The notes beneath the pieces are model-generated. The model was not told where the DNA came from and did not search any database. It saw only the letters and a list, made by a program, of their open reading frames with translations. Of a DNA stretch of 64,000 nucleotides, positions 46,205 through 54,908 are shown piece by piece; within the stretch, counting starts at the first letter, position 1, and each line of letters opens with the position of its first letter. The stretch spans positions 33,276 to 97,275 of the IMG/VR virus record IMGVR_UViG_3300044612_000719; one strand, written 5' to 3'. The position numbers and the translations under genes are program-made. Origin of the DNA: a virus.

Positions 46205-46696
46205 CTATCTCCAAGTTGGTGCTAAAGATTTAAGTTGGGAACGGCGTTGAAGGCTCATCTCTGTAGCCTCTTCACGCCTTTGGTCTCGTGAAATACCACG
46301 AGGACCGACTTTACCGTCATTAGTAAGTCGCACTGGCTCTGCACCTGTAGGCGCAAATTTCAAACCTTGTGCTTGATACTCAAGAGCAGTATAAAGATTG
46401 AACTCATCGGGCCATAGGTAATCGCCCGCATTAATGCGTTCACCTTTGTGCACACCACGTGAGTACTGGCGAGCATTCATTCGGCTAAGTGAGCCAATGA
46501 TTTTGTCCTGACGGCGGTTAGCCGACATCGTGCCAAGGTACCCATCTGGGTATTGTGTGTCAGCACCAGTTTGGTAACCCGAAAGCGCTAGGTCTTTAGC
46601 ATTGCGGAATACAGGAGCAGGACCGAATTCAGACTGCGTACTAACACCGTTTTGTGCCGCTGGAGTCATCCACGATGTAAAAGTGTTTTTGCTCAT
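46205..46696 (-). CDS. unknown protein
   Basis: 163 residues: MSKNTFTSWMTPAAQNGVST, 'NAKDLALSGYQTGADTQYPD', 'ALEYQAQGLKFAPTGAEPVR', 'DQRREEATEMSLQRRSQLKS'. Soluble, with no recognised domain. ATG overlaps the stop of the 46693 gene (ATGA). Basic C-terminus. Confidence 0.68.
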   Translation of the reverse strand: MSKNTFTSWMTPAAQNGVSTQSEFGPAPVFRNAKDLALSGYQTGADTQYPDGYLGTMSANRRQDKIIGSLSRMNARQYSRGVHKGERINAGDYLWPDEFNLYTALEYQAQGLKFAPTGAEPVRLTNDGKVGPRGISRDQRREEATEMSLQRRSQLKSLAPTWR

Positions 46697-46860
46697 ATGC
46701 CCGTTTGACCTTGTCCACTCGGTGTAAGCAGACCACCCATTGTACCTCCACCTAGAGGTGAGATTGGGCGCATCGTGTATCGGGCACCCCCACGTTCACC
46801 ACTCATGGATGCAGGAGTCCTACCAATAGTAGGTTTACGAGGCTTCTTCTTAGAAGCCAT
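46693..46860 (-). CDS. 55-residue basic Gly-rich protein
   Basis: A short gene: MASKKKPRKPTIGRTPASMS, GERGGARYTMRPISPLGGGT, MGGLLTPSGQGQTGI. The Lys-rich start resembles those at 45721 and 62453. Coupled by ATGA with 46205. Probably disordered and nucleic-acid binding; function unknown. Confidence 0.65.
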   Translation of the reverse strand: MASKKKPRKPTIGRTPASMSGERGGARYTMRPISPLGGGTMGGLLTPSGQGQTGI

Positions 46861-46866
46861 TAAAAG

Positions 46867-47466
46867 TTATCGCTTCTCGTCCATGATTCGCTTGGTACGC
46901 ACATCCTGTGCGTCTTTTTGCATGGATGGGTTTTTCTTAACTTGTTTAGCGACAGCATCAACCCCACCAGTTTTCATGGTTTTAACTGTTTTTTTGTCAG
47001 CGGTTTCTTGATCACTGCCCATATATTCCATACCACCAGGCTTTAGCCAACTATCGTTTACACGATCATCAGCGGCTTTTGCGGCGTCATATGCCTGACC
47101 TGCCTTTGCGGACTTCGCAATTGTCTTAGGCTTATTGACATTCTTCAAAGCCTTTGCGGTACTCTTGTCTGACTTAGCCTGAGCCTTCCCTGCTGGGGAT
47201 TTTTCGTCAATCCATACCTTGCCACCATCGCCTCTGTCATGCAAGCCGATGTAAACCCTGTTAGTTACCGATGACTTGAAACTTGATGGACCTTCACGGC
47301 GAAGACCAATCTCATTGCGACCTGTTGTCTCGTTGTAACGAGTGTTTTGACCCGTTGAACGAGTTGTTTCTGGTCCAAAAGGAGTTTGAGTAGTGGAGGT
47401 TACACCATGTGGGTCGTCTCCACGACCGTAACTTGCTCCGCCACGAAGTTTGCCAAAAATACCCAT
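46867..47466 (-). CDS. basic protein, unknown
   Basis: 199 residues: MGIFGKLRGGASYGRGDDPH, a Thr/Arg-rich section, 'KSSVTNRVYIGLHDRGDGGK', then a Lys/Ala-rich stretch (SDKSTAKALKNVNKPKTIAK) and a basic end. Long Lys/Ala runs resemble histone-like tails. It could bind phage DNA in the head, by composition only. Confidence 0.66.
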   Translation of the reverse strand: MGIFGKLRGGASYGRGDDPHGVTSTTQTPFGPETTRSTGQNTRYNETTGRNEIGLRREGPSSFKSSVTNRVYIGLHDRGDGGKVWIDEKSPAGKAQAKSDKSTAKALKNVNKPKTIAKSAKAGQAYDAAKAADDRVNDSWLKPGGMEYMGSDQETADKKTVKTMKTGGVDAVAKQVKKNPSMQKDAQDVRTKRIMDEKR

Positions 47467-47468
47467 GA

Positions 47469-47759
47469 TTACCTCACCACTGGTTTGAATGAGATAGCCG
47501 AAATGGCTTCTCCGTTATCTCCAATAATATCATCAAAGCCAATAATGTAAGTGAGGTCAACACCACGTGGGGCAACAAAGCCTCTAGCAATTGCAGCGGC
47601 TTTTGCTGCTTGGTTGACTGCACTTGCACCGATGGCTCGCATCTTTGGCGATTGCCCAGCGTTTACAGCACGGGCAAGAATAGAGCCAACGCTTTGAGGG
47701 TTGCTGGAACCTGAGACTTTAAGGACGTCTTCAATTGCAGAATTAAGTTCTTGCGACAT
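47469..47759 (-). CDS. helical protein, unknown
   Basis: 96 residues: MSQELNSAIEDVLKVSGSSN, 'GSILARAVNAGQSPKMRAIG', 'LTYIIGFDDIIGDNGEAISA'. Ala-rich amphipathic helices followed by a beta segment. A ribosome site (TAGGAG) precedes it. First (in transcription order) of the small-protein string. Function unknown. Confidence 0.68.
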   Translation of the reverse strand: MSQELNSAIEDVLKVSGSSNPQSVGSILARAVNAGQSPKMRAIGASAVNQAAKAAAIARGFVAPRGVDLTYIIGFDDIIGDNGEAISAISFKPVVR

Positions 47760-47804
47760 AGTAATACTCCTAGTGGAACAGTAAGTTTAAATTGTTCCCA
47801 AAGT

Positions 47805-48170
47805 TTAGAAGTACTCTGCTTCTTTCAAGAGTTCTATCAGGTCATCTAGCCTCATCACAGCGTATGACTCACCCAACGCTTTTTCCCCTTTACCTTTCCT
47901 CTTCACAACTAGTGCAGGAACACCATCACCTAAGCGATCTGCCTGCTCTACCGTGTCATTGAGCCAGCCACTGATGTTGAATGACTTGTCGTTCTTGCAC
48001 TGGATTGCAACTTCACGTTCGGTTACACGGCGCACAATGCCATTGATGTCACCTGTGTCTTGTGCTCCAGCAAGGGCTGTTCTACGGGCGTTCTTGAAAC
48101 CTGCGCTAATCAAGTACTCCTTGACCAGAGTTTCAAACGCTGTTCCTTTGGCTTTGTGCTTATTGCCCAT
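47805..48170 (-). CDS. PD-(D/E)XK nuclease, Holliday-junction-resolvase-like
   Basis: 121 residues. 'NKHKAKGTAFETLVKEYLIS' (basic, E in helix 1), 'ALAGAQDTGDINGIV' (catalytic Asp) and 'VAIQCKNDKSFNISGWL' (Q-x-K in place of E-x-K) are arranged as in archaeal-type resolvases and related RecB-like nucleases. It could resolve branched DNA before packaging. It lies beside a winged-helix gene (10-base overlap). Confidence 0.8.
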   Translation of the reverse strand: MGNKHKAKGTAFETLVKEYLISAGFKNARRTALAGAQDTGDINGIVRRVTEREVAIQCKNDKSFNISGWLNDTVEQADRLGDGVPALVVKRKGKGEKALGESYAVMRLDDLIELLKEAEYF

Positions 48171-48567
48171 AACCCAAACTCTCTAAAGCGTCTTTACCTT
48201 TAAAACTAATCTTGTAAACACCTTGTGAACCACCAGCACGGCTTAGTCGTTTTCTAAATGTGTCAGTCAGATACCCCTCTTCTTTAAGGTGTGACACTAA
48301 TACCCACCAACCATGAGCAGTTTGGTCTAATCCTGTGTACTGACCCATTTCATCTGTGGTCATGTCTTTGTGCTCGGCGTATGCACTAAGAATTGTGTGA
48401 TAACGATTACCTTCAATGAGCACTACTTTTTCTTTGTCATCTTTTTTCTTGGTAAATACTTTGGCTTCTTTAAGCAAAGTCGTAAGTCGCTCAATTTCAT
48501 TAGCGGCTTCTACGCAATCTGCTTTCTTAGGAAAGTCAGAACGAAGTCTTTCTAGCAACGTAGGCAT
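48160..48567 (-). CDS. winged-helix protein
   Basis: 135 residues: a helical N-terminal part (MPTLLERLRSDFPKKADCVE...ANEIERLTTLLKEA) then 'MTTDEMGQYTGLDQTAHGWW', 'VLVSHLKEEGYLTDTFRKRL', 'VYKISFKGKDALESLG', a winged-helix pattern with recognition helix and wing. Probably DNA binding or regulatory. Overlaps the nuclease gene at its 3' end. Confidence 0.72.
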   Translation of the reverse strand: MPTLLERLRSDFPKKADCVEAANEIERLTTLLKEAKVFTKKKDDKEKVVLIEGNRYHTILSAYAEHKDMTTDEMGQYTGLDQTAHGWWVLVSHLKEEGYLTDTFRKRLSRAGGSQGVYKISFKGKDALESLGYGQ

Positions 48568-48569
48568 AT

Positions 48570-49361
48570 CTATTCCTTTGTGTATTTAGTGATTACAGGG
48601 TAACCAGTTAACGAGCACATCTCAAGGTCTGGAGAGATGGGGCTGGTGTAACTGCGGACAAGCAAGCGCTGTACCCAACGATCTGTACCGTCATAACGGG
48701 CTTGAAATGGTTTACGACCATGCACAGTGTTGGAGTTGTCAATGATTAAAAGATCTCCAGTAGCCAGTGCTACTTCTTGGGTGTGTTTTTCTACAGCACG
48801 CCCAAACTCTTCTAAAGCATCTTGAGCCGCCGCCGTTGTACCACGCATAACAGATTTGTCGTAGCACATGGTGCCACGCCCGTCTTTAACTCCAAGTATG
48901 GATGTAGTTACAACGGTGTCAGGCTCTCCGTTAGTTCTGAAACTCTCATCAACAGATGTTTCAAATAAAGGCATTGATAAAAGAGCAATACAAACATCGT
49001 CTAACTCAGGCAAGATGTCATGCAACTGCGCATAAGTTGTAAAGGCTTGTGGGTCACCACGCAAGCACAACAACATGATGTAGTCAGGCTTGTACGGATG
49101 GAATGCTGTCTCCGTATGTAGGTCAAGATTGACTTTGGATGACGATGAGATCTGTGAATACTCAGTCTTGGGGTTAGGCACGATGTTCTGAATCAACCTG
49201 CCGTTTTGCTCTTGCTTATAACCAACAGGGATACCGAAGTTCTTTGCGTAATGAAACATAGTGTGACGAGCAACGTGGCACGTATTCTCATCAATATGGG
49301 GTGTAATTGGTGTCGCTGGGATGGGACCAATTGGCAAATCTTTAAACAGGAAGATGGTCAT
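48570..49361 (-). CDS. Fe(II)/2-oxoglutarate-dependent oxygenase, TauD/AsnO-like
   Basis: 263 residues. Metal ligands fit H82-x-E84 (LHTETAFHPYKPDYIMLLCL) and a distal His at 214 (DNSNTVHGRKPF), with Arg232 (DRWVQRLLV) for 2-oxoglutarate. The H-x-E form and the 'GDLLIIDN...VHGR' block match clavaminate-synthase-like amino-acid hydroxylases such as asparagine oxygenase. The substrate in a phage is unknown; it may hydroxylate a free amino acid or a protein. Its TGA is coupled to the replication-region genes upstream. Confidence 0.85.
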   Translation of the reverse strand: MTIFLFKDLPIGPIPATPITPHIDENTCHVARHTMFHYAKNFGIPVGYKQEQNGRLIQNIVPNPKTEYSQISSSSKVNLDLHTETAFHPYKPDYIMLLCLRGDPQAFTTYAQLHDILPELDDVCIALLSMPLFETSVDESFRTNGEPDTVVTTSILGVKDGRGTMCYDKSVMRGTTAAAQDALEEFGRAVEKHTQEVALATGDLLIIDNSNTVHGRKPFQARYDGTDRWVQRLLVRSYTSPISPDLEMCSLTGYPVITKYTKE

Positions 49362-49882
49362 GGGTTGTATCGTGCTTGTCTGCGCTCTTGCGGAGCGATG
49401 CTGATACGGCGACTTAATTCTCGGGACAACACTTGTGCACCACGTTCACAACGCTCAAACACGGCGTCCACCATCTTGCGATATGCACGTGAGTTCAGGT
49501 GCTCTTCTTGTTGTTCAATCACTTCAGGGTCAACGTCTCTGCGTGCTTTAGCCAATGTCACTGTGTCACCTTTAGCGGTATCACTCCACTGACCGATCAA
49601 GCACTTAGCCTCAACGATCCGACAGTTGTTTGCTTGTCGTTCTTCGTTGATCTCTGCTTCAACTAATTCTGCTTTGGCGTATGACACCCATGCCATGAAC
49701 TCTCCGTAGAGAGACATCAGTTCAGCGTCTGATAACTCGTCCAGATACTGGGGTACCTGTGGCATTTCCCCCGCTGGTCGTGGGGGCATCGTGAACCTCT
49801 GATTGAACTTCTCCCTCACTGAGGAGTCGTCCTGTTGAGGTTTCGTTAGTGTCATCGGTTCTGGTCGCAGTATTGTTCGCAT
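49358..49882 (-). CDS. unknown protein overlapping the nuclease gene
   Basis: 174 residues from the ATG at 49882, which has AAGGA about 7 bases upstream. Internal starts at 49855 and 49789 (AGAGG upstream) are alternatives. The conserved-looking part is 'YLDELSDAELMSLYGEFMAW', 'VEAEINEERQANNCRIVEAK' and a helical, Arg-rich end. If the first start is used, about 160 bases are read in two frames, encoding the nuclease's disordered tail in the other. Role unknown. Confidence 0.72.
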   Translation of the reverse strand: MRTILRPEPMTLTKPQQDDSSVREKFNQRFTMPPRPAGEMPQVPQYLDELSDAELMSLYGEFMAWVSYAKAELVEAEINEERQANNCRIVEAKCLIGQWSDTAKGDTVTLAKARRDVDPEVIEQQEEHLNSRAYRKMVDAVFERCERGAQVLSRELSRRISIAPQERRQARYNP

Positions 49883-50750
49883 CGTTTTCCTTCCAGCATG
49901 TGTTTTTGTATGGGCATTGTTTGCATGTTTTATGTTCTGAGTCCGTTACCCACGCTGGACGCATGGGTGGGACTGAAGAATCTAGCGCCCGAACTACGGT
50001 TTCGCAAGCGCTAAGAATTGGGTCAACTAGTTCCTGTTGGAACTGGACTACAAACTCTTTTACTTCTTGAGTGGCTTTCCATTCATAGATAAACACCATG
50101 GTGTCAATGCCTGTGCAGTACATGTACAGCATGGCTTGACGGACGTGGGACTGGAACGGTTGGCGAATGCGCTTCCACATCTCGTCAGGGTTGCCTTCAG
50201 AATCTTTAAATATATCGTAACTCTCAAAACGAATGGTGCCAGCGCCAACACTCTTGATTTCAATGAGAAACGGCTTGTCTTTACCATTGTTGACAATACC
50301 GTCAGCATGACCAAGGATATGAAACTCTTCGTTACGTACTGGTACCTCACGGTAGACGGGATTAGGTGTTCCGCATGACGGGCACTTTTGTGGACTCAAT
50401 CCCACCCATTTGTGACCACAAATATCGCTCTTGCATTGCCACGTACCATGAAGCACACCAGCATCACGGAGCCATCCCTGCCATTTAGCGTGAATCGCAT
50501 GACCTTCTGCGAATACGTTTAAGCGTTGAAATGCAAACTTCTCGTCTGCTTTCTCGTAACCCTTGATGGTGTACCAAGACGAACGAGGGCACCAATCCTT
50601 CTTAGCAATCTCGCTTGGGTGTAGGTGAGCGGTATCCCGTGTGGAAGACAAGCGCTCTTTGATTAACTGAGCCTGCACGATAGGAAGCACCTTACCTTTG
50701 CTGGTGAGTGCCTTCTTGTACTCCTGTAAGTGCCATGGTGTTTCAGTCAT
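49722..50750 (-). CDS. PD-(D/E)XK exonuclease, Cas4/RecB-like with Fe-S cysteines
   Basis: 342 residues. 'HPSEIAKKDWCPRSSWYTIK' (first Cys), a zinc-ribbon insert (CKSDICGHKWVGLSPQKCPS), 'FHILGHADGIVNNGKDKPFL' and 'IEIKSVGAG' (catalytic H, D and E-x-K) followed by 'HKTCKQCPYKNTCW' (three Cys) match a Cas4/AddB-type nuclease with a 4Fe-4S cluster. It probably resects DNA ends for recombination with the RecA at 51075. The last about 55 residues are disordered and lie in the overlap with 49358. Confidence 0.87.
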   Translation of the reverse strand: MTETPWHLQEYKKALTSKGKVLPIVQAQLIKERLSSTRDTAHLHPSEIAKKDWCPRSSWYTIKGYEKADEKFAFQRLNVFAEGHAIHAKWQGWLRDAGVLHGTWQCKSDICGHKWVGLSPQKCPSCGTPNPVYREVPVRNEEFHILGHADGIVNNGKDKPFLIEIKSVGAGTIRFESYDIFKDSEGNPDEMWKRIRQPFQSHVRQAMLYMYCTGIDTMVFIYEWKATQEVKEFVVQFQQELVDPILSACETVVRALDSSVPPMRPAWVTDSEHKTCKQCPYKNTCWKENDANNTATRTDDTNETSTGRLLSEGEVQSEVHDAPTTSGGNATGTPVSGRVIRR

Positions 50751-51078
50751 CGTTTAATCCGCTCATCTCTAGGAAATCATCTTCAGTAAGAACTACGTAC
50801 CTACGGTTACTGAGGTCAAACTGAAGGACAGGAAGACGGTCTTCCAGAATCGCACGTTCAACTAACTCCGTTAGGTCTTTGTGTTTGAGTGTTATCTGTT
50901 TGGTATTGGTGGTGAACTTGTTTTCAATCAAGATATCGGCAGTGCGTACGTCATTCTTACGCAACCAACCTGATCCTGAACCAGCATTACGACTTCCTTT
51001 GTAGGTCTTAGCGCTTCGCTGTTCCTGCTTCTTGGAAGTTTTATTAATGGCTTTGCGGTCGTCACCACCAAGAATCAT
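50743..51078 (-). CDS. PD-(D/E)XK-like conserved phage nuclease
   Basis: 111 residues. Basic start; 'KGSRNAGSGSGWLRKNDVRT', 'ADILIENKFTTNTKQITLKH' (D...E-N-K, catalytic strand), 'RAILEDRLPVLQFDLSNRRY'. This small PD-(D/E)XK type occurs in many actinophages close to RecA and DNA polymerase genes and resembles Holliday-junction resolvases. It overlaps RecA by 4 bases and the Cas4-like nuclease by 8. Confidence 0.82.
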   Translation of the reverse strand: MILGGDDRKAINKTSKKQEQRSAKTYKGSRNAGSGSGWLRKNDVRTADILIENKFTTNTKQITLKHKDLTELVERAILEDRLPVLQFDLSNRRYVVLTEDDFLEMSGLNDD

Positions 51079-52091
51079 TCAAGACCAAACTTTGTAAATA
51101 CTTCTTTAGTGATCTTGTCTCGGAGGTCTGCATCTTCACGAACTGCTTGGAGCACACCGTCTTTGCCTTGCCACTTCTGATCGCCGTACGAGTAGTAAGC
51201 GCCTGCACGAGTAATCAACTCATACGCAATAGCGATGTTAACAACGTCTTTAGTGGTGTCGTAGTCGCCACGGTTGAAGCCTGTGGTGTCTGCAAAGTAG
51301 TAGTCAACTACAGCAACTTGCTGTGGTCGGTATGTCTTGTTCTTCATGGTGCGAGCCTTGATCGTTTGACCAACAGTCTCGTCCTTGGCTTTGATCCACT
51401 CGTCACGCTTTACTTCAACACGGCAGAAGTAATGGAAGTTCTTAGCCTTACCACCTGGGGTAGTGCGGTTGTCTCCCCACATCACACCAATCTTCTCACG
51501 CCACTGGTTAATCATGATGCCTGTGCACTGGCGCTCGTCATGAATCAATGAGCGCTTCTGTGACTTAGAAGACTTGCGGAAGAACTTACCTGTGAGGCGA
51601 GCACCAAGACCAACAGTGAACTCTTCCATCATCTTTTCGGATTCGTCACTTGGTACGAGCGCAGGAAGTGAGTCAATCACGATCATGTCAACAGCACGGT
51701 TGTCCAACGTCTTAATGACGAGGTCATACACCTGTTCCATGATGTTGGATTCAACAACCCACAAGCGATCAAGATCTACGCCAATGCTCTTGGCATAGTC
51801 AGGCACGTACTCTTCAGCCGCAATCCATAGCGCTGTGAACTCTGGGTCAAGTGCTTGGTTAGCCGCAATGGTCTTGTATGCAAGCGCAGTCTTACCTGAA
51901 GACTCTTCACCAATGATTTCACTCCATTGGTTAGCAGGCCAACCTCCACCAAGCATGAGGTCATACGCAAGGATGCCTGTAGTGATACGTGGCATAAGTT
52001 CACGCACCTCACTACCTTTGACGATGGCTCCATCGCCGTACTTCTTGTTCATCGCATTGATGATTGAATTGAGTGACTCGTAATCAGACAT
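51075..52091 (-). CDS. recA: RecA-like recombinase
   Basis: 338 residues. Walker A GEESSGKT at 61-68, 'AVDMIVIDSLPALVPSDE' (Walker B), 'CTGIMINQWREKIGVMWGDN' and 'TTPGGKAKNFHYFCRVEVKR', which match the RecA L1/L2 regions. It catalyses strand exchange for phage recombination-dependent replication and repair. Slightly shorter than bacterial RecA because the C-terminal domain is reduced. Placed with nucleases and polymerase, as in other actinophages. Confidence 0.93.
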   Translation of the reverse strand: MSDYESLNSIINAMNKKYGDGAIVKGSEVRELMPRITTGILAYDLMLGGGWPANQWSEIIGEESSGKTALAYKTIAANQALDPEFTALWIAAEEYVPDYAKSIGVDLDRLWVVESNIMEQVYDLVIKTLDNRAVDMIVIDSLPALVPSDESEKMMEEFTVGLGARLTGKFFRKSSKSQKRSLIHDERQCTGIMINQWREKIGVMWGDNRTTPGGKAKNFHYFCRVEVKRDEWIKAKDETVGQTIKARTMKNKTYRPQQVAVVDYYFADTTGFNRGDYDTTKDVVNIAIAYELITRAGAYYSYGDQKWQGKDGVLQAVREDADLRDKITKEVFTKFGLE

Positions 52092-52478
52092 TTAAACTCC
52101 CCAACTGGATCCTTCGCCTTGTGAAAACCTACCGTTCCAACCACACGAATAACAACGTGGGGCTGGTTGTGCTCCGTTGATCATACTGTTTGATCCACGA
52201 CCTACACGACTAAATACATAAATACTTCCGCATTCTGGACAAGTAGCGTCACCTTCTTTACGAGCGGCTTCACCACCTTTCCATAAGCGCAATGCTTCAC
52301 CCATAGAGATTTGCTCTGTAGGAGCACGACTTGGATCTAACACTTCTTGGTTATGTGAATGCTGTTGCACTGGTTGCGTTGCAGGAAACTGCAATGCAGG
52401 TGTTGTTGGGGGTGTTGTGTAAGTGCGAGCAGGAGTTGGCTTATCTCCTGCAATCTTTTTACTCCACCAGTCACTCAT
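52092..52478 (-). CDS. zinc-ribbon protein, unknown
   Basis: 128 residues. A Pro/Thr-rich N-terminal half is followed by a zinc ribbon, 'GDATCPECGSIYVFSRVGRG' and 'QPAPRCYSCGWNGRFSQGEG' (C-x2-C ... C-x2-C). Similar proteins next to RecA occur in other actinophages. It may bind single-stranded DNA or a replication protein. Its ATG overlaps the stop of 52471. Confidence 0.78.
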   Translation of the reverse strand: MSDWWSKKIAGDKPTPARTYTTPPTTPALQFPATQPVQQHSHNQEVLDPSRAPTEQISMGEALRLWKGGEAARKEGDATCPECGSIYVFSRVGRGSNSMINGAQPAPRCYSCGWNGRFSQGEGSSWGV

Positions 52479-52827
52479 AGTCTTCTTCCTCCAATAGGCT
52501 GTCCAACATTATTAGAATCTTCTCTGACTCTGCAAGTTTGTTTGTCAAAGCCATCCCATAGACAGTTAATACAGCGATTATCTCTTCTTTGGGGGAAACT
52601 AGTTTATCTGTTTTTTCTAGATAGTCAGCAAACCAAATAGCGCCTTCTAAGATTTCGTTATAGGTATCAGTTGCTAAAAGAACACCCCATCTAGACAAGA
52701 TGTCTGCGTGCTCTACTTCTCTTACATCTTCTGATGGTGGTGAAAACCCCATAACCTCGGCGTAGTTCTGCCCTTCAGGGACAGACATCATCAAATAGAA
52801 GTTACGCCGATCAATGTCGGATATCAC
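52471..52827 (-). CDS. helical protein, unknown
   Basis: 118 residues from a GTG that overlaps the polymerase stop (GTGA): MISDIDRRNFYLMMSVPEGQ, 'VEHADILSRWGVLLATDTYN', 'AIWFADYLEKTDKLVSPKEE'. Mostly helical, acidic, ending in 'DSLLEEEDYE'. No function recognised; co-translated with DNA polymerase and thus likely part of replication. Confidence 0.74.
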   Translation of the reverse strand: MISDIDRRNFYLMMSVPEGQNYAEVMGFSPPSEDVREVEHADILSRWGVLLATDTYNEILEGAIWFADYLEKTDKLVSPKEEIIAVLTVYGMALTNKLAESEKILIMLDSLLEEEDYE

Positions 52828-54905
52828 TTAGCGTCCGCCCAGTTATGTGCAACGTTGCACGACACCTTGAGTGGCACCCCGTGCAAGACAACGCCGTCTC
52901 CCATGGCTTCAATAAAACGTGGCATGATGTCCTCCCAAGAGTTCTCTGGTACTGCGGTCACGATTTCGTCATGAACCTGTACCAACATCCTAGTATCAGT
53001 TCCTTGGAGGGCTTTTTCAATGTCAATCATGGCAATCTTGCAGATATCAGCCGCACTTCCCTGAACCACGGCGTTAATAGCCTGTCTCTCGGCTCTGGAG
53101 CGCTTCTCATCGTCTGTGGACTTAATATCGGGCAAACGGCGCCTACGACCTGTAAGGGTCTTTACGTAGCCTTTAGCACGGGCTTGTGAGATGACATGGC
53201 GTTTCCACTGGGTCAACCCTGCAAACTGTTCGTAGTAGCGGTTGATCATGTACTTGGCACGCTCCTCAGGGATCCCTGTAGTGCGAGCCAGTTTCATATA
53301 ACCACCGCCGTATGCAGTCAAGAAGTTCACGCCTTTACCAATCTGGCGCTCCTCACTGGTTACTTCTGAAACATCCTTGCCAAACAACAGAGCCGCCGCA
53401 CCTGCGTGAATGTCAATGTCATTGTTGAAGATGTGGATCAATTCAGGATCTTTGGAGAACATTGCCATTACTCGGAGTTCAATTTGGTCGTAGTCAGCAA
53501 CCATCAGGGTGTATCCCTCAGGAGCAATGAAGAGACTACGGATACTGGACTCACGTGGAATGTTCTGCAAGTTCGGGTTAGAAGCAGACAAGCGACCTGT
53601 TGCGGTTCGGTGCAAGTTGTATGACGGGTGCAGACGACCTTTTGACAACTTAGGCAACAACCCATCAACATACGTTGACTTCAACTTCTGCGTTTCAGAC
53701 CACTGTAGGAGCAATGTCAATGCTGGGTGTTTTGATTCCAAGCGCTTCAAAGACTCTTCGTCTACTGATGGAGCGCCACCTTTTGTTTCTTTAAAGGGCT
53801 TTAATCCCAAACCACCTTCACGCTTCTTGTTAAACAAGAACGCTTGTTTGTGCTTAGTGGAGTCAGGGTTGAAGCCAACAGGTGCGTAGTTGGACAACTC
53901 CAACAGAATGTCACGCATCTTCCCGTCCAATTCCTTACCCAGTCTCTTGAGTTGTTGAGAGTCAACTGGGATGCCTTCGTTCTCCATCTGCATGAGTACA
54001 CGCAGTACGTCAGAGTCTTGTATAACTACTCGCTTCAAGTCGTCTTGGTTTTTAATGGCATTCCATAAGCGCTCGTACAACATCCAGGTCCAGCGAGCAT
54101 CAAGATGTACATAGCGAGCCGCTACGTCAAACGGCACTTCATCAATGATCTTGCCTAACTTGCCTTCTCGGAAGTAAGCGTCATGCTTGCCGTAGTTGTT
54201 TTGAATGAGGTTCTCTAACGAATACGACATCAAGTTTTCATCTAGGGCGTGCTGTAGGAGCATGGTGTCCCTAAACGGTGCAGACGGCATCTCTTCGTAG
54301 TACTTGCTAATTGAACGAGCATCAAACTTTACGTTGTGACCTACTTTGATCAGGTCACTAAAAAACAAGGGCTTCAATGTTTCAAACACAACAGAGCGAG
54401 ACATTTGCTCTGGCGCTGGTGCGTACTCAGCAGGTATGTGATACCGAGCCTTGGCGGTGGACTCTTGACCGCTCTTGAGTACTTTGCGGTAACCCTCAGG
54501 TGGGACAGTGGTACCGTCACCAATCTCTTCAGCCTTTACTACGATGCCACGACTGTGCCCCATAGGGATAGCCCATGAGTGACCTTTAGTAGCAATGCCA
54601 ATCCAAAACACTTCGTTGCGCAAAGGATCTAGCGCAAGCATCTTTCGGTAATCACCTTCTATCTTCTCTCGTGCTTTACGAGTGATGTCAGGAGATGGGT
54701 TCTTTAGTTTGGCGACGTGCGCTTTCCATTCCTTTTCAATGTGTTCAAGAAGGTCGGGATGGCGAGAAAGGATTCCACGGGACTCAATGTCAAACGCAAA
54801 AGCCCCAACGCTTTGGATAATGGAGATGATCTCATGTAACTCTTCGGTGGTAGACACAACATGGGGCGCTTGGCGCCCCATGTCATTGCCTTTACTAGTT
54901 GTCAC
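52824..54905 (-). CDS. polA: family A DNA polymerase with 3'-5' exonuclease
   Basis: 693 residues if a GTG at 54905 is used; ATG at 54881 with AAAGG upstream gives 685. The exonuclease domain has 'AFAFDIESRG' (ExoI) and 'KVGHNVKFDARSISKYY' (ExoII). Polymerase motifs: A 'MVADYDQIELRVMAMFSKD', B 'RQIGKGVNFLTAYGGG', C 'VQVHDEIVTAVP'. There is no 5'-3' exonuclease domain. It is the replicative polymerase of the phage, encoded with primase, helicase and SSB-like genes on one transcript. Confidence 0.95.
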   Translation of the reverse strand: MTTSKGNDMGRQAPHVVSTTEELHEIISIIQSVGAFAFDIESRGILSRHPDLLEHIEKEWKAHVAKLKNPSPDITRKAREKIEGDYRKMLALDPLRNEVFWIGIATKGHSWAIPMGHSRGIVVKAEEIGDGTTVPPEGYRKVLKSGQESTAKARYHIPAEYAPAPEQMSRSVVFETLKPLFFSDLIKVGHNVKFDARSISKYYEEMPSAPFRDTMLLQHALDENLMSYSLENLIQNNYGKHDAYFREGKLGKIIDEVPFDVAARYVHLDARWTWMLYERLWNAIKNQDDLKRVVIQDSDVLRVLMQMENEGIPVDSQQLKRLGKELDGKMRDILLELSNYAPVGFNPDSTKHKQAFLFNKKREGGLGLKPFKETKGGAPSVDEESLKRLESKHPALTLLLQWSETQKLKSTYVDGLLPKLSKGRLHPSYNLHRTATGRLSASNPNLQNIPRESSIRSLFIAPEGYTLMVADYDQIELRVMAMFSKDPELIHIFNNDIDIHAGAAALLFGKDVSEVTSEERQIGKGVNFLTAYGGGYMKLARTTGIPEERAKYMINRYYEQFAGLTQWKRHVISQARAKGYVKTLTGRRRRLPDIKSTDDEKRSRAERQAINAVVQGSAADICKIAMIDIEKALQGTDTRMLVQVHDEIVTAVPENSWEDIMPRFIEAMGDGVVLHGVPLKVSCNVAHNWADAK

Positions 54906-54908
54906 GGC

